A DNA stretch of 64,000 bases from NCBI RefSeq assembly GCF_008630495.1, contig NZ_VWOJ01000003.1:62001-126000 (forward strand), in the 5' to 3' direction. Below the pieces are notes generated by a model, which saw only the letters and a list, made by a program, of their open reading frames with translations, was not told the origin of the DNA and made no database searches. A program made the translations under genes and the position numbers. Below are positions 50,563-58,769 of the stretch, piece by piece; within the stretch, counting starts at the first letter, position 1, and every line of letters begins with the position of its first letter. Source of the stretch: Alkalicaulis satelles (GTDB lineage: Bacteria; Pseudomonadota; Alphaproteobacteria; Caulobacterales; Maricaulaceae).

Positions 50563-51123
50563 TCAGTCGCCGGGGCGGTATCCGCCTGCAGCCAGCCAGG
50601 CGGCCTCGTCGGGCGTATCGGTCCGGCCCAGCGCGGCGTTGCGATAGGGGAAGCGGCCAAATCGCGCGATCACATCACGATGGGCCCTGGCGTGGCGCAG
50701 CGTGGAATTGCCGGCCGGCAGCCGCGTCTCGCACAAGCTGACGCACAGCTCCTGATCGGCCAGCGCCTCGGAGTGCATGAAGGGCATGTAGGCGAAGGGA
50801 CGCTGCTGATCTGTCAGCTCCAGATCCTGACCCGCCTCCAGCATGGCGCGCGCGGCCTCCAGGCCCAGCGGGTCCAGCGTGAAGGCGGCGTTGGAGCCGC
50901 GCCAGATATTGCGCGGGAACTGATCAAGCGCGATCACCAGCGCCAGCGCGGGCCTCGCCTCGCCAAGCCAGTCATGGCCCGTCACCGACGGAGTCTGACG
51001 GAATGAACCGCAGAACGGGCCAAAGCGCCGGCGGATCTCCGCATCAAAGGCGGCGGAGGAGGCGAACCAGCGCTCCGGGCCGGTCTCTTCAAACCAGAAG
51101 GTGAGGATGGTTTCCGGCGTCAC
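50563..51123 (-). CDS. DUF924 family protein
   Basis: A 186-aa helical protein. ILTFWFEETGPERWFASSAAFDAEIRRRFG at the N-terminus and ALALVIALDQFPRNIWRGS in the middle are the family signature, along with RPFAYMPFMHSEALADQELCV. The fold is TPR-like; function unknown. It overlaps the acyl-CoA synthetase gene by 4 bases, so the two are coupled. Confidence 0.87.
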   Translation of the reverse strand: MTPETILTFWFEETGPERWFASSAAFDAEIRRRFGPFCGSFRQTPSVTGHDWLGEARPALALVIALDQFPRNIWRGSNAAFTLDPLGLEAARAMLEAGQDLELTDQQRPFAYMPFMHSEALADQELCVSLCETRLPAGNSTLRHARAHRDVIARFGRFPYRNAALGRTDTPDEAAWLAAGGYRPGD

Positions 51124-52934
51124 ACCCGGCGCTTTCCGCTCTCGATCTCTTCACGGATCTGCGCAGTGAGCTCCACATAGGCGCCCGCCTCCGCGTCATC
51201 GAAATAGACCGGGTCTGCGATCTTATCGGGATCCCAGCCTTCCTTGACCAGATCGGTCTTCTTCAGCTTGAACGTGCCGGTGGTGTGCATTTCCGGCGTT
51301 TCCTTGTGCAGCCGGATGAAGAGCGGGCGGGCATAGGCCGCCAGCTCCTTGTGCACATGAGCGCGCAAGGCCTGCAGGTCGAACCCGTCCGAGACGATCA
51401 GCGCCGCCATGCCGGCCCGGCCGGGATAGCCGGCCACTTCCACGCCATACACATTGGCCTGAACCACATTGGGGTGCATGCCCAGAACCTCGGCCACCTC
51501 GTTGGTGGAGACGTTCTCCGACCTCCAGCGATAGGTGTCGCCGATGCGGTCGATGAAATAGTAATAGCCCTGCTTGTCAGCCTTCATCAGGTCGCCGGTG
51601 CGGAAATACCGGTCGCCTTCAGCGAACACGCCGGTGAGGACTTTCTTCTTGGTGGCCTCTTCATCCTCATAACCGTCAAAGCGGTAGCGCGCGTCGTCGG
51701 GGCGAATCTCGCCGATCGCCTCGCCAACCTCGCCCGGCTTGCACGGGATGCAGCGCCCGTCCGGCCCGCGCACCGGCTCTTCCTTCTCCACATCAAAGCG
51801 CACCAGCTTGATGTTGAATCGCTTCTTCAGCAGCGGCGGGACCCGGCCGATGGCGCCGGGCTTTGAGTCCAGGTTCAGCAGGCCCACATTGCCCTCGGTG
51901 GCGCCGTAGAATTCCAGAATGCGCGGAATGCCCGAGCGCTCCACGAAGCGCGGCCACACATCGGGCCGCAGGCCATTGCCGATAGCCACGCGGATCTTGT
52001 GCTTCTTCTCTTCAGGCGCAGGGTCCGCCGCGACCAGGAAGCGGCACAGCTCGCCCACATACATGAACATGGTGGCCTTGGTCTCCACCGCGTCCGCCCA
52101 GAACCGGCTGGCGGAAAACTTGCGCCGCACGATCACAGCCCCGCCGAAGGACAGCGCCGCGCCCACCCCGCACAGCCCGCCCGTGGCGTGATACAGGGGC
52201 AGCACCATCATCATCCGGTCGGTCTTGCGCGCCTTGGCCGCCACGCCGAACACCTGCAGGTAATAGAGCGCACGGGTATGGGCCACGATCGCCGCCTTGG
52301 GCAGGCCCGTGGTGCCCGAGGTGTACATTTTCAGGCAGGGGTCCTTGGCGCGCAGATGCGCCCGGCGCGACCGGTCCGGGCGGGCGTCAGAGACGGCGTC
52401 CAGAGCCGCGTCGAAATCCTTCGAGCCGTCAATCTCGCTTTGAGCGCCATCGGTGGCCCAGACGGTGATCTTGCCATCCAGCGCCTCGCGCGCCGTCGCG
52501 TACTGCTCCGCCAGCGCGCCCTCGACGATGAGATGCTGCGCCCCGGCGATGGTGACGCCATGGGAAAGCGCCTGGCCCTGCACCTGATTATTCAACAGCG
52601 CGGCCAGCACGCCGACTTTCGACAGACCATACCAGACCGCCACATACTCCCAGCGATTACCCATGTAGAGCGCGACCGTATCGCCAGGCTCAAGGCCGGT
52701 ATCGACCGCCCAGTTGGCGATCCGGTTGGCGTAGGCGTCAAACGCGCGATAGCTGATCTCGCGATTATCCTCGTCCAGGAACGCTGTGCGCTTGGCGTGG
52801 GCGTCAACGCTGGCTTCCAATAGATCCGGCGTCAGGGTCTCGGAATCGGGAGTGATGGATTTGAGCGTACCCAGAAGTCGCGCAAGCTCAGTGATATAAA
52901 ACCATTCCCGGCTGATCGCCGTCATCAGACCCAT
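51120..52934 (-). CDS. Long-chain acyl-CoA synthetase (FATP/FadD6-like)
   Basis: A 604-aa adenylate-forming enzyme activating fatty acids as CoA esters. GGAGGAGACGGAC before the ATG at 52934 fixes the start. The AMP motif MYTSGTTGLPKAAIVAHTR, LEFYGATEGNVGLL, RTGDLMKADKQGYYYFIDRIGDTYRWRSENVST and VYGVEVAGYPGRAGMAALI are all present. The N-terminus has a short hydrophobic leader (FYITELARLLGTL), as in FATP-type proteins that couple uptake and activation. Confidence 0.92.
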   Translation of the reverse strand: MGLMTAISREWFYITELARLLGTLKSITPDSETLTPDLLEASVDAHAKRTAFLDEDNREISYRAFDAYANRIANWAVDTGLEPGDTVALYMGNRWEYVAVWYGLSKVGVLAALLNNQVQGQALSHGVTIAGAQHLIVEGALAEQYATAREALDGKITVWATDGAQSEIDGSKDFDAALDAVSDARPDRSRRAHLRAKDPCLKMYTSGTTGLPKAAIVAHTRALYYLQVFGVAAKARKTDRMMMVLPLYHATGGLCGVGAALSFGGAVIVRRKFSASRFWADAVETKATMFMYVGELCRFLVAADPAPEEKKHKIRVAIGNGLRPDVWPRFVERSGIPRILEFYGATEGNVGLLNLDSKPGAIGRVPPLLKKRFNIKLVRFDVEKEEPVRGPDGRCIPCKPGEVGEAIGEIRPDDARYRFDGYEDEEATKKKVLTGVFAEGDRYFRTGDLMKADKQGYYYFIDRIGDTYRWRSENVSTNEVAEVLGMHPNVVQANVYGVEVAGYPGRAGMAALIVSDGFDLQALRAHVHKELAAYARPLFIRLHKETPEMHTTGTFKLKKTDLVKEGWDPDKIADPVYFDDAEAGAYVELTAQIREEIESGKRRV

Positions 52935-53167
52935 GTCCGTCTCCTCCCGATGCTGCGCCATATTGCGCTTGCGTAAGGGACAGTACGTCCGCACCAGCGC
53001 GGGTCAAGCACGCCTCTGCGCTGGGCCTACCCGGAAAATACAATCTTTGAGTGCAAACATTGAGGCGGCGAATAATTTATGTGGCCTGACCATATTGAAT
53101 GTTCGGACAATCTAGGGATTTTGTAGCCCGGCCAATGTCCACAATCTTTATGGGGGAAAGTTGGGCC

Positions 53168-53845
53168 ATGAAATGGGGTGAGGCGCTTCGCGCTTTCCGG
53201 GCTCGCAACAATATCAAGCAGGAAGCCGCTGCAGACATGCTTGGTGTAAGTCAGGCCTACATTTCCCGTCTGGAAACCGGAGCCCAGAGCCCCTCAGCGG
53301 ATGTGGAAATAAAATTGCAGGCCCTTCTCTCCGAGCCCGCTCACCGCCCCGTCTGTGAATATATCAAGGCCCTGGTCAGTCATTCACCTTACATCATGTT
53401 TCTTCTGAGCCATAGCGGCGGTGATGTGTGGGTTGAGGCCGCCAGCCAGAAAGCACTGCACATGGCCGGCAAGCTGGATGCAATGGCGCCGGCGCTCGTC
53501 GTCGGAGAGCCATTGGGCATGGACAACCGCCCCGAGTCCTTTCACGGCATTCGCAAGATGATCGAGATGGGAGGTTTTGATGGCCAGCTGGCCTTTATCG
53601 ACGTCATCTGGCACGCCAACCTGATCGAAACCGGTGAACTTGTGTATTTTCGAAACACGCTGGTCCCGGTGCGCGGCGAGCAGGCCCGCTGGTACATCCA
53701 CGGCACCACCAGAGTCATCAAACAGGAACAATATGATCGCCTCTGGAACGAATGGGAAGGGCCGGTGCTCTGTTATGACTTCGAAAAAAAGAGAGTGAGG
53801 CAGGAGCCCGCTGGCGGAAACCGGGAAGCGCAAACCCCTGCATGA
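53168..53845 (+). CDS. XRE-family regulator with a C-terminal sensor-like domain
   Basis: A 225-aa protein from ATG 53168, after GGGGGAAAG; other in-frame starts at 53135 and 53150 remain possible. The helix-turn-helix is at residues about 5-55 (GEALRAFRARNNIKQEAAADMLGVSQAYISRLETG). The C-terminal 160 residues resemble a PAS-like sensor fold (LVVGEPLGMDNRPESFHGI, YFRNTLVPVRGEQARWYIHGTTRVI). AT-rich DNA with three copies of ACAATCT lies upstream. It neighbours the globin fragment and BLUF gene and may regulate them. Confidence 0.75.
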   Translation: MKWGEALRAFRARNNIKQEAAADMLGVSQAYISRLETGAQSPSADVEIKLQALLSEPAHRPVCEYIKALVSHSPYIMFLLSHSGGDVWVEAASQKALHMAGKLDAMAPALVVGEPLGMDNRPESFHGIRKMIEMGGFDGQLAFIDVIWHANLIETGELVYFRNTLVPVRGEQARWYIHGTTRVIKQEQYDRLWNEWEGPVLCYDFEKKRVRQEPAGGNREAQTPA

Positions 53846-53951
53846 AATAATTCAATAACTTCGCGGCCATTTATTGGTTAAGCTCGACTTTACGGTTTGA
53901 GCGGCCCTGTGCCTTGTGGCGACCAGTATGCGCCACAAAGGGGAGACGCCA

Positions 53952-54155
53952 ATGACTGAACTTTCCATGTCCGGACGTGCCGCCTTCATCGGTCTTGACG
54001 CCAGAGCCATGGCGGCTCTGAAAGCCGCCCGGCCAACCATAGACCGCACACTGCCCTCGTCGCTCGACACGCTTTACCAGCTGATCAACCAGGCCCCGGA
54101 AGCCGCCGGCAAGTTTGAGGGCGGTGATGCCCAGACGCGCGCCCGCACCGCCTGA
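53952..54155 (+). pseudogene. Truncated globin-coupled sensor fragment
   Basis: A 67-aa frame with a good ribosome site (GGGGAGACG). Its sequence (LSMSGRAAFIGLDARAMAALKAARPTIDRTLPSSLDTLYQLINQAPEAAGKF) resembles the first 60-65 residues of the protoglobin domain in globin-coupled chemotaxis receptors. It stops before the heme-ligand His helix, so it cannot bind heme in the usual way. Nothing of the rest of the domain is visible downstream in any frame; the BLUF gene starts 12 bases later. It may be decayed, or a repurposed small protein co-translated with BLUF. Confidence 0.55.
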
Positions 54156-54166
54156 GGCCAGACATC

Positions 54167-54622
54167 ATGTTCCTGACCCGCTTTATTTACACAAGCCGTC
54201 CGACTTTCGTGATCCGCCCTCCGGATGTGTGCCCCAAGCTGAAGTCCTTGTACGAGGCTGGCCTGGCGCACAATCCGGCCAACGGGATCACAGGGGTTCT
54301 GGCCATTGACTCGGGCCGCTTCGTCCAGGCCCTCGAAGGCTCGCGATCGGATGTGTCGCGCACCATCCAGCGCATCATCAGGGACGACCGTCACACCGAT
54401 ATCGAGCTGGTGTGCATGGAGGAAGTGTCCTGTAGAGCGTTCGAGGACTGGGCAGTCGCCTTTCTGGCGCCCGATGACCTGCCCGAGTGCGAGCCTGTGC
54501 ATGCCGGCGACACCGGCACCATGCCGTCCGATGCGCTGATGCAGCGCCTGATCCGGATCCGCGAGACCGGCGTGATTGCATGCCGCAGCGTAACGCCCGA
54601 CCTGCGAGCCGGGGCCGCGTAG
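54167..54622 (+). CDS. BLUF-domain blue-light photoreceptor
   Basis: A 151-aa single-domain BLUF protein binding FAD. Photocycle residues are Tyr8 (RFIYTSR), Asn36 (AHNPANGITG) and Gln54 (RFVQALEG), with Trp95 in FEDWAVAF. The Met two residues after that Trp in model BLUFs is Val97 here, which could alter the signalling path. The C-terminal 50 residues form a short helical cap and no output domain is fused, so it must signal to a partner. A strong terminator follows. Confidence 0.92.
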   Translation: MFLTRFIYTSRPTFVIRPPDVCPKLKSLYEAGLAHNPANGITGVLAIDSGRFVQALEGSRSDVSRTIQRIIRDDRHTDIELVCMEEVSCRAFEDWAVAFLAPDDLPECEPVHAGDTGTMPSDALMQRLIRIRETGVIACRSVTPDLRAGAA

Positions 54623-54647
54623 CGTCCCCTTTCCCGGCTCGTTTACT

Positions 54648-54682
54648 GAAGGCGCCGGACGTCATCCGGCGCCTTCATTTTA
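54648..54682 (+). terminator. Rho-independent terminator after the BLUF gene
   Basis: A perfect 12-bp stem GAAGGCGCCGGA / TCCGGCGCCTTC with a 5-base loop and ATTTTAT after it, 26 bases from the BLUF stop. Confidence 0.88.
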
Positions 54683-54789
54683 TCCTGCGGCGCCTAGCTC
54701 TTGGCGCCCGGCCTCCCAATTCGGCTATACCGCGTGCTTCTGACCCCCGCGCCGCCCGGCGCGGCGCCGTGCGGGACGCCTGGAGCCTC

Positions 54790-56478
54790 ATGACTGACGT
54801 GATCACCGCCGATAGCCCCAAGCCTGCGGCGCGCGCGCATATGCACCTGCTGGCGGCGTGGGGCCGGAGCGCAGCGGGCCTGTCCTGGTTCAGCTCGGGG
54901 CTGGGGCTGGGCGCAGCCCTGATCTATGCCGGTTTCGCCTGGTGCGCCGCGGGCGCGCTGGCGGCGCTGATTGCCGGCGAGCCGGTCTGGGGCTGGGCGC
55001 TGGGCGCCGGACTATTGGCGCTGGCGCGCGCTGGCGCCCAGTGGGGCGAGGCGCGGGCCGGTTTTGAAGCCGGCGCCCGGGTGCGTTCGCGCGTGCGCAA
55101 GCAGGCCGCCGAGGCCCTGTCCCGGCGCGGCCCCGGCTTCACCGAACGCCATGACAGCGCCGTCCTGACCACCGCCCTGATTGACGGGGTGGAAAAGCTG
55201 GACGGTTATTTCGCCCGCCACCAGCCGCTGGCGCGGCTCATCGCGCCGGTCCCGCTCTTGCTCGCGGGCCTGGCTCTCCTGGCCAGCCCGGCGGCGGGGG
55301 TGATCTTTCTGGCCAGCGCACCGGTGCTGGCCGCCGCGCTGGCCCTGACCGGGATCGGCGCCGCGGCCGCCGCGCGCGGCCAGCTGGACGCCCTGCGGCG
55401 CATGGCAGGGCGCTTCAATGACCGGCTGCAGGCGCTGGAGACCCTCAACGCCTTCAATGCTGCGGGCCGGGAGCGCGAGGGTCTGGCCCGCGCTGCGGAG
55501 GCCTTCCGGGTCCGCACCATGGCGATCCTGGCCGCCGCTTTCCTGTCCTCAGGCGCGCTGGAGCTCATCGCCTCGATCGCCCTGGCCGCCGTGGCGATTC
55601 AGGCGGCGCTGTCCCTGTCGGGCGCCTGGCCGTTCGATCTGGGCGCCGGGGTCAGCGTGCAGGCCGGTCTGTTCGCGCTCTTGCTGGCGCCGGAAATCTA
55701 CAATCCCTTCCGGCGTCTGGCCGCGACCTATCATGATCGCGCCGATGCGCTGGCCGCCGCCGAAGCGCTGGCGCCGGTGTTCGGGGCCGATGAACCGGCC
55801 TCCCCCGGCGCGCCTGCGCCCTTCATCGCCGCCGCACCTGAAGTGCGCTTCATCAATGCCGCCTGCCGCTACCCGGATGGCCGTGAAGGCCTGGCGCCCC
55901 TGAGCTTCACCGCGCAGGCCGGACAGATCACCGCCCTGTGGGGACCGTCGGGCGTGGGCAAGTCCACCGCGCTGAAACTGCTCATGGGATATGCGCCGCT
56001 GACCGGCGGCGAGATCCGGCTGGACGGACAGACGCTGAACGCGCCGCTGACGGGTGCAGCGGGCTGGGTGGGGCAGAGGGCGCGCCTGTTTCATGCCAGC
56101 GTGCGCGAAAATATCGCCCTGTTCGATCCCGATCTGCCGGACGCCGCCATCTTCGCCGCCGCTGACGCCGCCGGGGTGAGCGCCTTCACCGCCAGCCTGC
56201 CTGAAGGCCTCGACACCGCGCTGGGCGAGCAGGGCGCTGGCGTGTCCGGTGGCCAGGCCCAGCGCATCGCGCTCGCCCGTGCGCTGGCCGCGGACCGCAA
56301 GCTCATCCTCATGGACGAACCCACCGCCCATCTAGATGGCGAGAGCGAGCAGCGCTTTATCGAGGCGCTGAAAATCGCCGCGCGCGGGCGCACCGTGATC
56401 ATCGCCACGCACAGCCCGGCGGTGCGCGCGGCCTGCCACAAGGTCATTTCCCTCGAGCCGAGGGCGCAGGCGGCATGA
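54790..56478 (+). CDS. cydD: Cysteine/glutathione ABC exporter subunit CydD
   Basis: A 562-aa half-transporter. Six TM helices in the first 310 residues; then the ATPase: Walker A GPSGVGKST, signature VSGGQAQRIALARAL, Walker B LILMDEPTAHLD and the switch His in ATHSPA. CydDC exports thiols or glutathione and is needed to assemble cytochrome bd oxidase. It overlaps cydC by 4 bases. The oxidase genes cydAB are not in this window. The start at 54790 follows a weak ribosome site. Confidence 0.92.
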   Translation: MTDVITADSPKPAARAHMHLLAAWGRSAAGLSWFSSGLGLGAALIYAGFAWCAAGALAALIAGEPVWGWALGAGLLALARAGAQWGEARAGFEAGARVRSRVRKQAAEALSRRGPGFTERHDSAVLTTALIDGVEKLDGYFARHQPLARLIAPVPLLLAGLALLASPAAGVIFLASAPVLAAALALTGIGAAAAARGQLDALRRMAGRFNDRLQALETLNAFNAAGREREGLARAAEAFRVRTMAILAAAFLSSGALELIASIALAAVAIQAALSLSGAWPFDLGAGVSVQAGLFALLLAPEIYNPFRRLAATYHDRADALAAAEALAPVFGADEPASPGAPAPFIAAAPEVRFINAACRYPDGREGLAPLSFTAQAGQITALWGPSGVGKSTALKLLMGYAPLTGGEIRLDGQTLNAPLTGAAGWVGQRARLFHASVRENIALFDPDLPDAAIFAAADAAGVSAFTASLPEGLDTALGEQGAGVSGGQAQRIALARALAADRKLILMDEPTAHLDGESEQRFIEALKIAARGRTVIIATHSPAVRAACHKVISLEPRAQAA

Positions 56479-58205
56479 AGGATCTCCTCTTCTTCCTGTC
56501 GCTGGCCCGTCAGGACCGCTGGCGCCTGGCGCTGGGCGCCGCGCTGGCGGCGGCGAGCGCTGTCACGGGCCTGGCCCTGATGGCGCTGGCAGGCTGGGTT
56601 GCGGCTGCGGCGGGCGCGGGGACCGTGCTGGTCATGGGCGCGCTGATCGGCGGCGGCGGTCTGCGCCTCCTGGCCCTTATGCGTCCGGTGCTGCGCTATA
56701 GCGAACGCATGGCCAGCCACGACGCCGCCTTCCGGGCGCTGGCCCGGTTGCGGCTGTGGGTGTTTGACGCGGCTGCTCCGCTGGCGCCGGGACCGCTGAC
56801 CGCGCTGCGCAGCGGCGATCTGCTGGCGCGCGTGACCCGTGATGTGGATGCGCTGGACGCGCTTTACATGCGCATGACCACCACGCTGGCCGCTGCGCTT
56901 GCGGCCCTGATCGCCGCCGCCGTGCTGCTCGCCCTGACCGCCCCCGCAGCCCTGCCCGCTGTTCTGGGCCTCTATATCCTGACCGCGCTGGTTCTGCCCG
57001 CCGCCGCCGCGCGCTGCAGCGCGGCGCCGGGCGCACGGGCCGTGAGCGCCAGTGCGCTGGCCCGCGCCGAAGCCGCCGATCTGGTCTCGGGGCTGGCCGA
57101 TCTCAAGGCCGGCGGCGCCGATGCCCGCGTGATCGCCCGGCTGGACAGCGCCAGCGTGAACTGGGTCGGCGCCCAGCGCCAGCTGAACGCGAGCGCCCGG
57201 CGCCATGGCGCAATCCTGAGCCTGGCCGGTCCGCTCATCCTCATCGCCGGCTTCGCCGCCGCCCATGCCGGGGGCGCGCCGCCCGCACTGGCCGCGCTGG
57301 CCGGGTTCGCTGGTTTCGCCCTGTTTGAAACCGCCCTGCCGCTGGTGCAAGCCGGAGAGCAATACGGACAAACCCGCACCGCCGCCGGGCGGTTGCGCGC
57401 GCTCTCGGCAACGGCTCCCGCGATCGCGAGCGCCGTTCGTCCCGCCCCGGCGCCAGCCAGTCATGATCTGGCGTTCGAGGGGGTGCGCTTCACCTATCCG
57501 GGCGCAGACAAACCCGCCCTCAATGGCCTGGATCTCACCTTGCCCGAAGGCGCGCGCCTGGCGGTCACCGGCGCCTCCGGCGCGGGCAAGTCCTCCCTCA
57601 TCCGCCTGGCGCTCGCCTTCTATGCGCCGGACGCTGGCGCCGTGCGCCTGGGCGGCGCGCCTGTCCCTACGCTCGACCCCGGCGATGTCCGCAGCCGGTT
57701 GGCGCTGGCGGGTCAGCGCGCCGAGCTTCTCTCCGGGACGGTGGCGGAAAACCTGCGCCTGGCGCGCCCGGATGCGAACGAGGCCGCTCTGTGGGATGCG
57801 TTGGCGCTGGCGCGCGCGGACAAGTTTGTGCGCGAGCTTCCGGACGGGCTGGATACCTGGATTGGCGAACAGGGCGGGCTGATCTCAGGCGGGCAAGCGC
57901 GCCGCCTCGTACTGGCGCGCGCTTACTTGCGCGATGCGCCGGTACTCCTGCTGGACGAGCCCAGCGAGGGGCTGGACGCAGACACCGAAGCCGATATCGC
58001 CGAAAGCCTCGCCGTCTGGCTCGACGCCGATCCCCGGCGCTCGGCCCTGATCATCACCCACCGCCCGCGCCTGCTGGCGCTGGCGCATGAGGCGGTGGTG
58101 ATGGAGGAAGGCCGCGTGATCGAACGCGGCGCGCCCGAGGCGCTTTCGGCCCGGGGCGGCGCGTTCGCCCGGCTGTTTCCCGACTATTCCAGCGAGGCCC
58201 TTTGA
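56475..58205 (+). CDS. cydC: Cysteine/glutathione ABC exporter subunit CydC
   Basis: A 576-aa partner of CydD. Six TM helices (FFLSLARQDRWRLALGAALAAASAVTGLALMALAGWVAAAA and on), then Walker A GASGAGKSS, signature ISGGQARRLVLARAYL, Walker B VLLLDEPSEGLD and the His switch in IITHRPRLL. The periplasmic and TM segments are unusually Ala-rich. It starts inside the cydD stop (ATGA). The signature begins ISGG rather than LSGG, which is tolerated in the family. Confidence 0.92.
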   Translation: MKDLLFFLSLARQDRWRLALGAALAAASAVTGLALMALAGWVAAAAGAGTVLVMGALIGGGGLRLLALMRPVLRYSERMASHDAAFRALARLRLWVFDAAAPLAPGPLTALRSGDLLARVTRDVDALDALYMRMTTTLAAALAALIAAAVLLALTAPAALPAVLGLYILTALVLPAAAARCSAAPGARAVSASALARAEAADLVSGLADLKAGGADARVIARLDSASVNWVGAQRQLNASARRHGAILSLAGPLILIAGFAAAHAGGAPPALAALAGFAGFALFETALPLVQAGEQYGQTRTAAGRLRALSATAPAIASAVRPAPAPASHDLAFEGVRFTYPGADKPALNGLDLTLPEGARLAVTGASGAGKSSLIRLALAFYAPDAGAVRLGGAPVPTLDPGDVRSRLALAGQRAELLSGTVAENLRLARPDANEAALWDALALARADKFVRELPDGLDTWIGEQGGLISGGQARRLVLARAYLRDAPVLLLDEPSEGLDADTEADIAESLAVWLDADPRRSALIITHRPRLLALAHEAVVMEEGRVIERGAPEALSARGGAFARLFPDYSSEAL

Positions 58206-58209
58206 GGGA

Positions 58210-58431
58210 TCAGCGCCAGAACTGCCACCATGGCGTTTCTTCCTGGGGCTGGTGAATGCCCAGCCACGCACGGCACTGCTCCACGGCAGGCGAGAGATGA
58301 CCCCAGGCGGGCACATGATCGGTGATCCAGATATCCGCCGTCGGCCAGAACACCGACAGGATGAACGCCCCCACCAGAACCGTGACGATAATCGTCAGGA
58401 TCGGACGAAACAGATCGGCCAGAAATTTCAT
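58210..58431 (-). CDS. Small single-pass membrane protein (73 aa)
   Basis: A 73-aa protein from ATG 58431, after GGAGGGAGG. One TM helix (FRPILTIIVTVLVGAFILSVFWP), then a polar extracytoplasmic segment with one Cys (AVEQCRAWLGIH) and an aromatic tail (ETPWWQFWR). I do not recognise a family. It converges on cydC with 4 bases between stops. Confidence 0.65.
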   Translation of the reverse strand: MKFLADLFRPILTIIVTVLVGAFILSVFWPTADIWITDHVPAWGHLSPAVEQCRAWLGIHQPQEETPWWQFWR

Positions 58432-58532
58432 AACGCGCCTCCCTCCAGCGCCAGGACTGACCCCAGCATAGCCCAGGCGCGGCTGAACCGTGAGTGAATT
58501 CAAGGAAGCGCGCGAAAGCGTCCAGGAGGCGA

Positions 58533-58619
58533 TGGTACGGGCGGTCGGACTCGAACCGACATGACCTTGCGGCCGGGGGATTTTGAATCCCCTGCGTCTA
58601 CCAGTTCCGCCACGCCCGC
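58533..58619 (-). tRNA. tRNA-Leu (anticodon CAA)
   Basis: Read on the minus strand it starts GCGGGCGTGGCGGAAC and ends in CGCCCGTACCA, with CCA encoded. The acceptor stem is GCGGGCG / CGCCCGT (a terminal G-U pair). The anticodon arm is GGGGA-TTCAAAA-TCCCC, giving CAA at 58583-58585. A long variable arm (about 14 bases) and T-loop GGTTCGAGTCC identify a class II leucine tRNA. No integrase or repeat flanks it. Confidence 0.95.
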
Positions 58620-58769
58620 ACGTGTTCGACGCTTATCGCGCTTCCATGCCCGAAACCGGACGCGGTGTGAAGAGGCCAGCGCCAGCACCACACTTGATCC
58701 CGGCGCGCATTCCCCCGTATCGGTGGCGTCATCAGTCCCCGGCGCGATCCCGCGCTATCAGGAGCCGCC

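Noticed and set aside
53040-53148. Three copies of ACAATCT upstream of the XRE regulator (53040, 53107, 53141)
   Set aside because: Spacing is suggestive, but a 7-mer in AT-rich DNA is weak evidence for a binding site.
58533-58619. tRNA-Leu as an integration site for a mobile element
   Set aside because: No integrase, no direct repeat of the tRNA 3' end nearby, and neighbours are ordinary.
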